NCBI RefSeq assembly: GCF_013349995.1
Contig: NZ_JABVXF010000004.1
Location: forward strand, 62,001 to 126,000
Direction of reading: 5' to 3'
Source: Pseudoalteromonas sp. 0303
GTDB taxonomy: Bacteria > Pseudomonadota > Gammaproteobacteria > Enterobacterales > Alteromonadaceae
DNA length: 64,000 nt
This document shows, piece by piece, positions 8,826 to 19,107 of this stretch. The notes under the pieces are model-generated. The model ran no database searches. It was not told the DNA's origin and was given only the letters and a program-made list of their open reading frames with translations. Position numbers and translations under genes: made by a program. The number at the start of each line of letters is the position of its first letter. Positions within the stretch are counted from its first letter, which is position 1.

Positions 8826-9758
8826 ATGAATTTGAAACCCGCACATCGCTTACTTTACGCAGCCTGTTTTGCGTTCATGGGCATTGTGAATGCTGCCGAT
8901 TTTATTAAACCCACCCCTTGGTCAAGTTTGGTCACTAACGATATTCAACGCTTTTTACCAAGCGATGAAGTACGCACTCTGCTTGCCGGGGAAGATGAGT
9001 TCATTAGCTTATATCGCCAATCGATGGCAGCCAGTCAACGCGGAATTGTGCTCATTATTCCTGATTGGCAGCACCTACCCACTAATAATGCTGGTATTAA
9101 CTTTTTGCGCAAGCAGTTAAACGAAATTGGCTATGCAACCCTTGCCATGACCATGCCTGACATTGATTGGCACCCTGTCGATATGACAACGCCCGAGCCA
9201 CCTGAAAGCTCTGAACCTGAGTCAACACAAACTGTTGAACAAAGCGATGAGCAAGCAGCTTCTGCTCCACCAGCCGAAACGCAACAAGCGCCGCATTTTG
9301 TTACGGGTGAGCCCAATATCAGTGAAGCCGTGCTTGATGATTACAAATTAAAGCTAATTGCCAGATTCAATGCCTTGTATAACAGTGCAATGGATGAAGG
9401 CGGCAATATTATTGTGGTGGCACAAGGTGCCAGTGCGGGGCTATTGATTGAGCATTATGCTAGCTTTCCAAATAACGAACTAAACGCTTTTATTAGCCTA
9501 GGTAGTTATTTACCTAACAGTGTTCGTAACCAGCATCTCAATGCGACGCTTTCAACTATCAGCCCACCGTTACTGGATATTTTTTACAGCGAGGGTAACC
9601 CTGACACCCTGCAAAGTGTTAAAGACAGAAAACGCTGGGTAAGAAAACACGCTAAATATGACTACCGACAAAGAGAGTTATTTGGTGTGCCTTCAGAGCC
9701 TGAGCAGCACCAGCGGCTGCTTAAAGAGGTAGACGGCTTTTTACGCCGCCTTTTTTAA
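8826..9758 (+). CDS. DUF3530 family protein, exported alpha/beta-hydrolase-like
   Basis: 310 residues with an N-terminal signal peptide (about 1-23, ending VNA). The body resembles the DUF3530 family, predicted alpha/beta-hydrolase folds. IVLIIPDWQH and the later IIVVAQGASAGLLIEHYA resemble strand and nucleophile-elbow regions, but the elbow reads AQGAS rather than a classical GxSxG, so catalysis is doubtful. Residues about 122-153 are a Pro/Glu/Ser-rich linker. The 3' end overlaps convergent djlA by 18 bases. Substrate unknown. Confidence 0.75.
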   Translation: MNLKPAHRLLYAACFAFMGIVNAADFIKPTPWSSLVTNDIQRFLPSDEVRTLLAGEDEFISLYRQSMAASQRGIVLIIPDWQHLPTNNAGINFLRKQLNEIGYATLAMTMPDIDWHPVDMTTPEPPESSEPESTQTVEQSDEQAASAPPAETQQAPHFVTGEPNISEAVLDDYKLKLIARFNALYNSAMDEGGNIIVVAQGASAGLLIEHYASFPNNELNAFISLGSYLPNSVRNQHLNATLSTISPPLLDIFYSEGNPDTLQSVKDRKRWVRKHAKYDYRQRELFGVPSEPEQHQRLLKEVDGFLRRLF

Positions 9759-10613
9759 ATACTCATAAGCCGCTTGAATATCTTGGCTTTTCTTTACCGC
9801 AACTTCCATCATATGTTTTGGTAAACCTTGCGATACCAGCTTATCGGGGTGATGCTGAGCCATGAGCTTTCGATAGGCTACTTTAATATCTCTCGCAGAA
9901 GCATCACTGTTTAAGCCTAAAAGAGCCAACGCTTGGGCGCGATTCATACCATTATTCGGTGGCACACTGTGCCCTCTTTGTTCACTATGACTGCTGCGAT
10001 TTTGCTGGCTTTGTTGACGTTGTTGTTCATAAAAACGCTGTTGTTGCTGACGAAATGCAAATTCGGCTTGGTAGCGTTTTAATAAAAATGCGAACTGAGT
10101 ACGTGAAATACCTAACTGCTTGCTCACCTCTTGCAATAGCTGCTTTTCTTGCTCTGCAAGGTGGCCATCAGAAAAGGCCATTTGAATTTGTATTTCGAGA
10201 AACAGTTGCAATAAATCATGGCGTCGAGCAAAGCGCTCTTTAAAGTCATGAACGGTTTCTTTTAATGAAAAATCGCTTTCTTTACCACTACGAAAGGCAT
10301 CTTGTGCTTCTCTGCGCTCATCACCCGATAAGCCCATTTCGTCCATAAACAAACTTGCAGCACGAATATGCGTTTCACTAACGCGACCATTCGATTTGGC
10401 GATATGCCCCATCACTGCAAAACAGCTAGAAAAGAAAAGTGCTTGGCGCTCGTTAATATCATCGCCTTTAAACAAACCAGAAAAACCACCTGCTTTATCA
10501 AAGTCTTGTTTTAAGCTGCGATCGAACATATGGCCTAGGTATAGGCCCAGTAAGGCTCCTATAAATTTGCCAAACATAAAGCCAAAACAAAAACCGAGTA
10601 CTTTTCCCCACAT
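9741..10613 (-). CDS. djlA: Co-chaperone DjlA
   Basis: 290 residues. An N-terminal glycine-rich membrane segment (about 5-30, GFMFGKFIGALLGLYLGHMF) is typical of DjlA. A TerB-like central region (about 55-180), a Gln-rich linker (about 180-215) and a C-terminal J domain follow, with the HPD motif at 255-257. DjlA stimulates DnaK at the inner membrane. The gene overlaps the convergent DUF3530 gene. Confidence 0.95.
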   Translation of the reverse strand: MWGKVLGFCFGFMFGKFIGALLGLYLGHMFDRSLKQDFDKAGGFSGLFKGDDINERQALFFSSCFAVMGHIAKSNGRVSETHIRAASLFMDEMGLSGDERREAQDAFRSGKESDFSLKETVHDFKERFARRHDLLQLFLEIQIQMAFSDGHLAEQEKQLLQEVSKQLGISRTQFAFLLKRYQAEFAFRQQQQRFYEQQRQQSQQNRSSHSEQRGHSVPPNNGMNRAQALALLGLNSDASARDIKVAYRKLMAQHHPDKLVSQGLPKHMMEVAVKKSQDIQAAYEYLKKAA

Positions 10614-10636
10614 AATTTGGCAAACCTCTGTTGTTA

Positions 10637-11293
10637 TTACAAAGCGAAACGTTGATTGATTTCGTCGAGTCTGGCAGGTGTGCCAATGTCATCCCATTGC
10701 CCCAAATAAAGCTCAGTCGAAACTTGATGTTCACTGAGCTTTTCTCGCAAAATGGGCCCAAGTGGACGAATACCTGCGCTGAGACCTTTAAAGAAATCAG
10801 CATGATAGCGACTTATACCGGAAAAAGTATACTTTTGACTATCTGGGCTTAGGTGACTCAGTGCAAAATCACCATCAGGGTTATGCGCAGGGTTTTCTAC
10901 AAGGACAATATGCGCCTCCCCTGCTTGCAGATGAAGCTGCATCAACGAAGTCACATCATAATCAGTAAACACATCACCATTGATGACAATAAATTGCTCA
11001 CCCAATAACGGCAATGCTTGAATGATGCCCCCGGCGGTTTCAAGCCCCCCAGCCTGCTCTTGGCTGTAAGTGATCGATACACCAAACTGCGAACCATTAC
11101 CGAAATACTCTGTTATTTTGTCACCTTGCCAGGCAAGGTTAATGACAATATCGGTAATGCCTGCTTGGCGTAAGTTATTAATATGATGCTCTAATAATGG
11201 CTTGCCGTTAATCTTTAGCATCGGCTTTGGCATCGTTTCTGTTAGCGGCATCATGCGTTTACCACGCCCCGCCGCTAGGATCATTGCTTTCAT
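10637..11293 (-). CDS. murU: N-acetylmuramate alpha-1-phosphate uridylyltransferase MurU
   Basis: 218-residue sugar-nucleotidyltransferase with the signature LAAGRGKRMMPLTE near residues 6-19 and the metal-binding GD motif in VINGDVFTDYD. MurU converts MurNAc-1-phosphate plus UTP to UDP-MurNAc in the recycling route known from Pseudomonas. The start codon overlaps the stop of amgK by four bases (ATGA). The amgK neighbour separates it from generic glucose-1-phosphate thymidylyltransferase-like annotations. Confidence 0.92.
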   Translation of the reverse strand: MKAMILAAGRGKRMMPLTETMPKPMLKINGKPLLEHHINNLRQAGITDIVINLAWQGDKITEYFGNGSQFGVSITYSQEQAGGLETAGGIIQALPLLGEQFIVINGDVFTDYDVTSLMQLHLQAGEAHIVLVENPAHNPDGDFALSHLSPDSQKYTFSGISRYHADFFKGLSAGIRPLGPILREKLSEHQVSTELYLGQWDDIGTPARLDEINQRFAL

Positions 11294-12291
11294 TTGGACT
11301 CTTTCGTTAAACGCTGCTTAGTCTGTGGAATAATAGTCTGCTCTATCCACTGGCCAAGGGCTGTTAACTCTGGGTATTCTTTACTGACATTACTAATGTA
11401 TGTAAGGGTTGGCAGTACATTATTCAAATAGCCAGACTTACCGTCACGTAATTTTAAGCGGCAAAATATGCCCGCAGCTTTTAAATGACGCTGCACGCCG
11501 GTTAAGTCAAACCAACGTTTAAACATCGCAAACGAAGTGTCTTGCAATAGCTGCTGCTCGCTAAATTCGTCATAAGCGTAATGTAAAAGGTAATCTAGCT
11601 CTTGCTCTGGTAACTTGAAATAGCAATCCCTTAATAACGACACAAGGTCATAACACACTGGCCCTTGTACCGCATCTTGATAATCGATAATTGCCCATTG
11701 CTGCCCCGTGCGCATAATATTGCGGCTATGAAAGTCTCGGTGCACCGTAACAATTGGTTGTTCAAGGGCATTGTTAACTAATAACTCACAAGCCTGTTGC
11801 CACATTTGCTGCTCATCAGCAGAAAGTTGCTCACCAATAAAGTTATCGACTAACCAATCTCTAAAAATGCTCAGTTCAAATTGTAAAAACTCGCCATCAA
11901 ATACTTTCATATATTGGGCTGGCGGGATTTGCGCCCATTGTGCACTTAACTTTATTAGATGTTTGTAGTGTAAAGTGCGGTCTTCGTCGCCCAGTAAATC
12001 AGCTAAATGAGTATTGCCTAAATCACTCAACAAGAAGAAGCCTTGTTTTTCATCAGCCTGAAGAATTTTTGGTAATTTAAAGCCATGCTGAGAAAACACT
12101 TTATTGAGTTCTATATAAGGCGTGTTATCTAATTTATCTGGATCTGAGTCCATGACAATATAGCTTTGATCACTTGTGTTTACGCGGAAATAACGGCGAA
12201 AACTCGCATCCCCTGTGATGGCGGCTAATTGATATTCATCCTCTTTAAAATGAGGATTTAAAAACTGCTGTAAACTTTTATAACGATTCAT
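11290..12291 (-). CDS. amgK: Anomeric MurNAc/GlcNAc kinase AmgK
   Basis: 333-residue aminoglycoside-phosphotransferase-fold kinase. The catalytic loop HRDFHSRN is at 184-191 and the metal-binding IIDYQDA has D203. AmgK phosphorylates the C1 hydroxyl of MurNAc (and GlcNAc), giving the MurU substrate. It lies upstream of murU in one operon and divergent from lptD, the arrangement I recall from Pseudomonas. The pathway is known to bypass MurA and so to lower fosfomycin sensitivity. Confidence 0.92.
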   Translation of the reverse strand: MNRYKSLQQFLNPHFKEDEYQLAAITGDASFRRYFRVNTSDQSYIVMDSDPDKLDNTPYIELNKVFSQHGFKLPKILQADEKQGFFLLSDLGNTHLADLLGDEDRTLHYKHLIKLSAQWAQIPPAQYMKVFDGEFLQFELSIFRDWLVDNFIGEQLSADEQQMWQQACELLVNNALEQPIVTVHRDFHSRNIMRTGQQWAIIDYQDAVQGPVCYDLVSLLRDCYFKLPEQELDYLLHYAYDEFSEQQLLQDTSFAMFKRWFDLTGVQRHLKAAGIFCRLKLRDGKSGYLNNVLPTLTYISNVSKEYPELTALGQWIEQTIIPQTKQRLTKESK

Positions 12292-12394
12292 TTAGTAAGA
12301 TATCTATTTTTCACTAAGTCAATTACTGTATTTGCCATTGTTTTCCTTTATTATGTCTAGCTTATATCCAACCAAAGAGCATTAAGGTCATTAA

Positions 12395-14641
12395 ATGAGC
12401 AAAACCTGGGGCATAATGATGCTAAGCGTACTTAGCGCACCATCGTTCGCCGAAACTGAACTGACACACAATTTTTGTGGCACTTCAATGCAAACCAGAG
12501 CTTGGCAACCGCTCCCTGGCCTTGAACTTAATATGATCGATATCAAATCCGATGATATTGAACTATTGGGTACCCAAAGCGCAGAATTTACCGGTAATGT
12601 AGATATTAACACCCTAACGATGAATTTGTCCGCACAAAGTGCACTGATTGACAAACAACGTGGGTTACTTAATGCAACCGGCCCTATCGTTTATCGCGAT
12701 AAAGTAAGCCAAATTAATAGTTCTGGGCTCAATGCGGATTTAAATAATTCTGAATTAAGCTTGCTTGGTGCTGATTATAAGCTCACCGACCAACTTGGTC
12801 ATGGTGGCGCAGAAAAACTAACAGTCAACGAGTCTGGCCTAAACCTGATGAACGCAAGCTTTACTACCTGCCCGGGCGAAACACCGGTGTGGGCAATTGA
12901 AGCTGACGAAATTGACTTATCTAGTGAAGATGGCTGGGGCGAAACTCACAATACCGTATTACGGGTATTTGATACGCCGGTGCTGTATGTTCCTTATTTT
13001 ACGTTTCCGTTAGATGACCGTCGTAAATCAGGTTTATTAACACCTAACTTCTCAAGTTCAGGCCGCTACGGTATTGAAACCATCACTCCGTATTACTGGA
13101 ATATTGCTCCAAATTACGACGCCACCATTACGCCTCGCTATATGTCTAAGCGCGGTTTACAAATGATTGGTGAGTTTCGTTATTTAACAGAGCAAAACAA
13201 CGGTCTCATTGCCGTTGAGTACCTAGATAAAGATGATGAAGAGCCAAATGTTGACTCGCGTTATCTATTCCATTGGCAACAACAAAGTTACTTTGGTGAA
13301 AACTGGCGCGGTAATATCGATATTACTAACGTTAGTGATGATAATTACTTAACCGATTTAAATTCTGGCTACGCGACTCGCACAGATACTCAGTTATACC
13401 GTACAGGTTCACTCACCCACTTAGGTGACACTTGGCGCACTAATATTAAGCTACAGAGTTTTGAAGTACTTGGTGATCACCGCGAATCATATGCGGCACT
13501 GCCACAAATTAGTTTTTCGCAAACTGATGCGTATGATTTTTATGGCGTTGATTTAACCCTTGATGGTGAGCTTAGTTATTTCACGAATGATGACGCAGTT
13601 ATTGATGAAGCAAGCCGTGTTCACATAGAACCTAAAGCAAGCTTTGGTTATCAAGAATACGCATGGTCATTTTTATCTGAGTTCAGCGTATTACATACTG
13701 AATATAACCAGCATGGCGATTTAGCAGGGACCGACTACGACGAAAAAGTCACCCGTACCCTGCCAAAAGTGCGTTTATACAGCCAATTAAATTTTGAGCG
13801 TGATACCGCATTTTTCTTTAAAGATGGTATTCAAACTCTTGAGCCACAAATTCAGTACTTGTATACGCCAAATAAAGACCAATCAAATATTGGCCTTTAC
13901 GATACGGCAAAATTACAAGATGACTTTTTTGGTTTATTTAGAGACCGTCGTTTCTCAAGTATCGACCGTATTGCCACTGCGAATCAATTTACGTTAGGTG
14001 CGACTACTCGCTTATTTAGCAATGAAAACGAAGAAGTATTTAATTTCAGCGCAGGCCAAATCTTCTATTTAAGTGATGATGCAAAGCCTACATCACAAGG
14101 TATTAATGTTGATACTAACTACAATGCCTTGTTCGCAGCGCAAACCATGTTACATTGGCACCGTCGCTGGTATCTATCAGGTGGTATTCAATACGACACT
14201 GATGGTAAAGAAATTATTCAATCAAATATCACCTTAGATTATAAAGGTGACGATAAACAGCTCGTGCAATTGAACCATCGCTATGCAAATGATGTCTCAG
14301 GCAATACAATCGAGCAAGTTGGTCTATTTACCAGCATTCCGCTATCGCAAGATTGGCAGTTTGTTGGCAGCTATCACCGCGATTTAGAAAGTGGTCGTAG
14401 TATTGAGGTTTTCAGCGGTCTTCAGTATGAATCGTGCTGTTGGGCGTTTCAAATCACAGGCCGTCGTCAAATCGAAACAGATTTGAACCAGGCGATTGGT
14501 CAAGAGCAAGCAACCTTTGATACCAGTATTGGCTTCAATATCGTATTAAAAGGGCTTGGAAGTAAAAGCCGTTATGATGCACAAAAATTATTACAACAAG
14601 GTATTTTTGGCTATCGTAGACCGTATTTTCTTAATAACTAG
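12395..14641 (+). CDS. lptD: LPS-assembly protein LptD
   Basis: 748 residues, a little shorter than the 784 of E. coli. A short signal peptide (about 1-19, SAPSFA) precedes the periplasmic OstA-type jellyroll (about 25-180) and a beta-barrel. Cysteines at 28 and 159 and the adjacent pair C681-C682 match the four cysteines whose non-consecutive disulfides activate E. coli LptD. With LptE it inserts LPS into the outer leaflet. Divergent from amgK; surA follows 36 bases downstream. Confidence 0.97.
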   Translation: MSKTWGIMMLSVLSAPSFAETELTHNFCGTSMQTRAWQPLPGLELNMIDIKSDDIELLGTQSAEFTGNVDINTLTMNLSAQSALIDKQRGLLNATGPIVYRDKVSQINSSGLNADLNNSELSLLGADYKLTDQLGHGGAEKLTVNESGLNLMNASFTTCPGETPVWAIEADEIDLSSEDGWGETHNTVLRVFDTPVLYVPYFTFPLDDRRKSGLLTPNFSSSGRYGIETITPYYWNIAPNYDATITPRYMSKRGLQMIGEFRYLTEQNNGLIAVEYLDKDDEEPNVDSRYLFHWQQQSYFGENWRGNIDITNVSDDNYLTDLNSGYATRTDTQLYRTGSLTHLGDTWRTNIKLQSFEVLGDHRESYAALPQISFSQTDAYDFYGVDLTLDGELSYFTNDDAVIDEASRVHIEPKASFGYQEYAWSFLSEFSVLHTEYNQHGDLAGTDYDEKVTRTLPKVRLYSQLNFERDTAFFFKDGIQTLEPQIQYLYTPNKDQSNIGLYDTAKLQDDFFGLFRDRRFSSIDRIATANQFTLGATTRLFSNENEEVFNFSAGQIFYLSDDAKPTSQGINVDTNYNALFAAQTMLHWHRRWYLSGGIQYDTDGKEIIQSNITLDYKGDDKQLVQLNHRYANDVSGNTIEQVGLFTSIPLSQDWQFVGSYHRDLESGRSIEVFSGLQYESCCWAFQITGRRQIETDLNQAIGQEQATFDTSIGFNIVLKGLGSKSRYDAQKLLQQGIFGYRRPYFLNN

Positions 14642-14677
14642 TACCGCAGTACTATTAGCAAGAGTATTAGAAAAAGT

Positions 14678-15970
14678 ATGAATTTAAAAAAATTATTTGC
14701 ATCTGCATTATTAACAGTTGGCCTTTGCCAAAGCGTTTTCGCAAAACCTGTCGAAATTGACAAAGTCGTTGGTGTAGTTAACCAAGGTGTTATTTTACAA
14801 AGTGAAGTAGACACCATTATCAATCGCGTAAAAACTCAAGCGCAAGAGCAAGGTCAGCAATTACCTTCTGATGATACGCTTCGCATTCAAGCAATCGAGC
14901 GTTTAGTAAACCAAACTCTGATGATGCAACTTGCTGAGCGCATGGGTTTAGAAATCTCTGACTCTCAGTTAGACCAAACACTTGAAAATATGGCTCGTGA
15001 GCAAGGCGGTACAATCGCTGATTTACGTCGCACTATCGAGGCTGCAGGCGAGAGCTACCCAGCATACCGTGAAGAAATTCGTAAAGAAATCACCACGCAA
15101 CAAGTAATGCGTGCGAACGTTGACCGCCGTATTTACATTAGCCCACAAGAAATCGATAACCTTCTTAAAATCATGGAAACTCAAGGCAAGAATGCCGAAG
15201 AGTATGATATTGGTCATATCTTGATTGATATCCCAAGTGATGCAACAGCTGATGAAATCACCAGTGCTAAAACGCGTGCAGATAAAGTTATCGAGTTTTT
15301 AAAAGAAGGCAAAGAGTTCAAGCGTATCGCTATTTCATCTTCTAGCGGTTCAAAAGCCCTTGAAGGTGGTCAGCTAGGTTGGATGAGCATCAACGAAATG
15401 CCATCACTTTTTGCTGAAGCAGTAAAAGGCCACAAAAAAGACGATATCGTTGGCCCGCTTCGTTCAGGTGCTGGTTTCCACATTATTAAAGTGCAAGATG
15501 TTCGTGGTCGCCAAGTTGTTGAAACAACAGAGGTTCGTTCACGTCACATCTTAATTAAGCCTTCTATCATCTTAAGCGAAGAAAAAGCGCGTGACATGCT
15601 AAAAGGTTTTGCTAAAGAGCTACGTGAAGGTAAAGCTGACTTTGGTGAACTTGCTAAAGAATACTCTGAAGACCCGGGTTCTGCATTAAAAGGGGGTGAG
15701 TACGATTGGACTGATCCAAGCACCTATGTACCAGAATTTAAAAATACCCTGCTTTCTCTAGATAAAAATGAAATCAGTGAGCCATTCAGAACACAGTTTG
15801 GTTGGCACATTGTACAGCTACTTGATAAGCGTGTAGCTGATAAAACAGAGCAAGCTAAGCGTAACCGCGCTCACCAACTACTGTTTAATCGTAAATTTAA
15901 AGAAGAAAGTTTCAACTGGCAGCAAGAAATGCGTGAACAAGCGCACGTTGATATTTTCCCAACAGAATAA
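14678..15970 (+). CDS. surA: Periplasmic chaperone / peptidyl-prolyl isomerase SurA
   Basis: 430 residues. Signal peptide 1-22 (ending VFA), an N-terminal chaperone domain, two parvulin domains (about 173-275 and 285-385, each with an HILI core), and a C-terminal helix. SurA escorts outer-membrane proteins, including LptD, to the Bam complex. pdxA starts five bases after its stop. Confidence 0.97.
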   Translation: MNLKKLFASALLTVGLCQSVFAKPVEIDKVVGVVNQGVILQSEVDTIINRVKTQAQEQGQQLPSDDTLRIQAIERLVNQTLMMQLAERMGLEISDSQLDQTLENMAREQGGTIADLRRTIEAAGESYPAYREEIRKEITTQQVMRANVDRRIYISPQEIDNLLKIMETQGKNAEEYDIGHILIDIPSDATADEITSAKTRADKVIEFLKEGKEFKRIAISSSSGSKALEGGQLGWMSINEMPSLFAEAVKGHKKDDIVGPLRSGAGFHIIKVQDVRGRQVVETTEVRSRHILIKPSIILSEEKARDMLKGFAKELREGKADFGELAKEYSEDPGSALKGGEYDWTDPSTYVPEFKNTLLSLDKNEISEPFRTQFGWHIVQLLDKRVADKTEQAKRNRAHQLLFNRKFKEESFNWQQEMREQAHVDIFPTE

Positions 15971-15975
15971 AAATT

Positions 15976-16968
15976 ATGACCATTAGAATTGCAATTACCC
16001 CAGGTGAGCCAGCCGGTATTGGCCCTGATTTACTTATCAAGTTAGCCCAGCACCAGTGGGATGCCCAACTGGTGGTGATTGCTGATGGCGCGCTGTTAAA
16101 ACAGCGCGCTAAGTTGCTTGGTTTAGATATCAATTTAATTGACTTCGATGATAGCCAAGCACCAAGCATTGCCCCTGCAGGCAGCGTTTACTTACACCAA
16201 GTAGATTTAGGCTCTGATGTTGAAGTGGGCGTACTTAATGACGCCAATGGTCAATATGTGCTGGATACACTGCGCATTGCCAGTGAAAAAAATATGGATG
16301 GTACCTTTGCCGCTGTTGTTACAGGCCCTGTGCATAAGGGGATTATCAACAAAGCAGGTATCTCATTCAGCGGTCACACTGAGTATTTTGCACAGCAATC
16401 GAATACTGCCGATGTCGTGATGTTGTTAGCTACAGAAGGCTTACGCGTGGCGCTTGTTACAACGCATATACCGCTTGCTTATGTATCGCGCGCAATCACC
16501 GTTGAACGTTTAAGTAAAGTTGCCACTATTTTAAACCATGACTTACAAACTAAGTTTGGTATTGAAAATCCGCGTATCCTTGTATGTGGTCTAAACCCAC
16601 ATGCTGGCGAAGATGGTCATTTAGGCACTGAAGAAATTGATACCATAGCGCCAACGTTAGAGCTGTTAAACAATCAAGGTATGAACTTAATTGGACCATT
16701 GCCTGCTGACACCTTGTTCCAAGATAAATACCTTTCGCAAGCAGATGCCGTGCTTGCAATGTATCACGATCAGGGATTACCTGTGCTAAAATACAAAGGT
16801 TTCGGCAATTCGGTCAACATCACCCTTGGCCTGCCATTTATTCGCACCTCAGTAGATCACGGTACGGCTCTCGATTTAGCCGGCACAGGTACTGCTGATG
16901 TAGGTAGTTTTGAATTAGCGATCCGCGAAGCAATTAAGCTCGCCCATGAAAAAGCACAGAATCAATGA
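15976..16968 (+). CDS. pdxA: 4-hydroxythreonine-4-phosphate dehydrogenase PdxA
   Basis: 330 residues. It makes an intermediate of pyridoxal 5'-phosphate synthesis. The N-terminus [20 protein letters not shown], the metal-binding SGHTEYFA segment and [11 protein letters not shown] are diagnostic. The last four bases overlap the rsmA start (ATGA). Standard position between surA and rsmA. Confidence 0.97.
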   Translation: MTIRIAITPGEPAGIGPDLLIKLAQHQWDAQLVVIADGALLKQRAKLLGLDINLIDFDDSQAPSIAPAGSVYLHQVDLGSDVEVGVLNDANGQYVLDTLRIASEKNMDGTFAAVVTGPVHKGIINKAGISFSGHTEYFAQQSNTADVVMLLATEGLRVALVTTHIPLAYVSRAITVERLSKVATILNHDLQTKFGIENPRILVCGLNPHAGEDGHLGTEEIDTIAPTLELLNNQGMNLIGPLPADTLFQDKYLSQADAVLAMYHDQGLPVLKYKGFGNSVNITLGLPFIRTSVDHGTALDLAGTGTADVGSFELAIREAIKLAHEKAQNQ

Positions 16969-17771
16969 CAGATAAAGTACATTTAGGACACCGCGCTCGT
17001 AAGCGTTTTGGTCAAAACTTTTTAAACGATGACATGATCATCGACAAAATCGTCACGGCTATCGATCCTAAACCTGAAGACAATTTAGTAGAAATCGGCC
17101 CGGGTCTTGGTGCAATCACTGAGCCAGTCGCTGATTTAAGTGGCCACCTAACGGTTGTTGAGCTAGATAAAGACTTAGCAGAACGTTTAACGAGCCACCC
17201 ATTCTTAGGGCCAAAGTTAACAGTGCATCAAGGCGATGCAATGAAATTCGATTTTAGCTCTTTGATCAAGTCTGACGAAAAGTTAAAGATTTTTGGTAAC
17301 TTACCATACAACGTTTCGACTCCGCTGCTATTCCATTTATTTGAGTTCGCAGATAACGTAGAGCACATGCACTTTATGCTGCAAAAAGAAGTGGTCAAAC
17401 GTATGGTCGCAGGCCCGGGCAGTAAAGCATTTGGTCGCTTAAGTGTAATGACGCAATATTACTGTCACGCAATGCCAGTGATTGATGTGCCGCCAGAGTG
17501 CTTTAAACCAGCACCTAAAGTAGATTCAGCGGTTATTCGCTTGATCCCTAAAAAGCCTGAGCAACGTTCAGCTAAAAGCACTAAGCTATTAAACACGGTA
17601 TGTTTAGAAGCCTTTAATCAACGCCGTAAGACTCTGCGTAATAGTTTATCTAACTTACTGACAGCTGAAGAACTAACAAGCATAGGCATTGATATCACTC
17701 TGCGTGCTGAAAGCCTGTCTTTACAACAATTTATTGATATAGCTAATTGGATTTATGACAACAAGCAGTAA
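16965..17771 (+). CDS. rsmA: 16S rRNA (A1518/A1519) dimethyltransferase RsmA/KsgA
   Basis: 268 residues. SAM-binding motif [10 protein letters not shown] near 43-52 and the catalytic NLPY motif at 112-115. Methylates two adjacent adenines near the 3' end of 16S rRNA during 30S maturation. Translationally coupled to pdxA. apaG begins inside its last codons. Confidence 0.97.
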   Translation: MTDKVHLGHRARKRFGQNFLNDDMIIDKIVTAIDPKPEDNLVEIGPGLGAITEPVADLSGHLTVVELDKDLAERLTSHPFLGPKLTVHQGDAMKFDFSSLIKSDEKLKIFGNLPYNVSTPLLFHLFEFADNVEHMHFMLQKEVVKRMVAGPGSKAFGRLSVMTQYYCHAMPVIDVPPECFKPAPKVDSAVIRLIPKKPEQRSAKSTKLLNTVCLEAFNQRRKTLRNSLSNLLTAEELTSIGIDITLRAESLSLQQFIDIANWIYDNKQ

Positions 17772-18144
17772 TTTAGGTTCTCCAATTAAGGTGTCGGTTG
17801 AAACCTTCTATGTAGAAGGCCAATCAGAGCCTGAACAAGATAAATACGTTTTTGCTTACTCAATCACCATTAAAAACCACAGTTTATGTAGTGCTAAGCT
17901 ATTGAGTCGTTACTGGTTAATTACCGATGCCAACGGCAAAGAAGTGGAAGTACAAGGTGAAGGGGTTGTGGGTGAAACGCCTACCATTGCCCCAGGTGAA
18001 AGCTATAAATACACCAGTGGTGCAGTGCTTGATACCCCTGTTGGGACGATGCAAGGCCATTACACCATGCGTAACGAATTTGGTACTGAGTTCGAAGCGC
18101 CAATCGAGGTGTTCCGTTTAGCCCGCCCAAACATTTTGCACTAG
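17755..18144 (+). CDS. apaG: ApaG (ApaG/DUF525 domain protein)
   Basis: 129-residue beta-sandwich protein with the usual segments [13 protein letters not shown]-like [15 protein letters not shown] and [11 protein letters not shown]. Overlaps the rsmA 3' end by 17 bases, as is common in this operon. Function is still poorly defined; often discussed with Co2+ resistance and ApaH. Confidence 0.95.
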   Translation: MTTSSNLGSPIKVSVETFYVEGQSEPEQDKYVFAYSITIKNHSLCSAKLLSRYWLITDANGKEVEVQGEGVVGETPTIAPGESYKYTSGAVLDTPVGTMQGHYTMRNEFGTEFEAPIEVFRLARPNILH

Positions 18145-18150
18145 GTAATA

Positions 18151-18966
18151 ATGGCTGACTACGCAATTGGTGACTTACAAGGTTGTTACAGTGAATTTGA
18201 TGCGTTACTAAAACGTGTCAATTTCAACCCAAGCCAAGATCACCTTTACTTAGTTGGCGATATTGTTGCTCGAGGTCCAGATTCACTCGCTTGCCTCGAG
18301 CGCCTTCATACTATGCAAGGCAGTGTAACTATTACTCTTGGTAATCATGATTTACACCTAATTGCTTGTCATTATCTAAATAAACCAGCAAATCCAAAAG
18401 ATAAGCTTGCAGATGTTTTTGACAGCCCAAAGCTCCCTGAATATATTCACTTTTTGCAACAACAGCCATTAGCTATTTGGCTTGAACGCTATGACATGCT
18501 GATAAGCCATGCTGGCTTAAACCCAAATTGGTCAATAAAAAAAGCATTAAAACGCGCTCGCTTTGCCGAAAGTTGCTACCAAGGTAATGATGCCCATCAT
18601 TACTTTGCCAATATGTATGACCCCCACCCATTAGAATGGCAATCAACGCTACCTAACGAGGCTAAATTTCGTTATATCGTTAATTACTTCACGCGCATGC
18701 GCTTCGTTAATTCGCTTGGTGAACTCGATTTCAGCAACAAAACCAGTATTAGTGAAGATAGTTCAATAATCCCTTGGTTTGAGCATCCGAGTATAAGTAA
18801 GCTCAAGCAACAGATCACATTTGGTCATTGGGCTGCTTTAGAAGGTAAAGTTAAAGCCGAAAATATTCATGCCCTCGACACTGGCTGTGTATGGGGAGGC
18901 GCGATGACCCTCATGGAACTCAGTCAAAAAGACTGTTTTGTCGAAAAATCCCACTCTTTTATCTAA
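18151..18966 (+). CDS. apaH: Diadenosine tetraphosphatase ApaH
   Basis: 271-residue metallophosphatase. Metal-binding motifs GDLQG (7-11), GDIVARG (36-42) and GNHD (64-67). Hydrolyses Ap4A symmetrically to two ADP. Last gene of the surA-pdxA-rsmA-apaG-apaH block, six bases after apaG. Confidence 0.97.
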   Translation: MADYAIGDLQGCYSEFDALLKRVNFNPSQDHLYLVGDIVARGPDSLACLERLHTMQGSVTITLGNHDLHLIACHYLNKPANPKDKLADVFDSPKLPEYIHFLQQQPLAIWLERYDMLISHAGLNPNWSIKKALKRARFAESCYQGNDAHHYFANMYDPHPLEWQSTLPNEAKFRYIVNYFTRMRFVNSLGELDFSNKTSISEDSSIIPWFEHPSISKLKQQITFGHWAALEGKVKAENIHALDTGCVWGGAMTLMELSQKDCFVEKSHSFI

Positions 18967-19067
18967 ATAAACTGAAAAATAGCTGAACATCTGTTAGATT
19001 TATAACAATTAAAGTTAATTTAATTTAAAGCTAATTAAATTTAAATACTTAACTAATTGGCAACCTT

Positions 19068-19075
19068 GCCGATAA
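19068..19075 (+). promoter_or_regulatory. Sigma-28 (FliA) -10 element before chemoreceptor gene
   Basis: GCCGATAA is a perfect match to the FliA -10 consensus, 32 bases before the MCP start. The -35 side (TTAACTAA or TAACTAAT near 19049-19057) is weak, four of eight matches. FliA control is the norm for chemoreceptor genes in flagellated gammaproteobacteria. Confidence 0.65.
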
Positions 19076-19107
19076 GTGATGATTAGTACTATTTTCTGGA
19101 ATTACAT

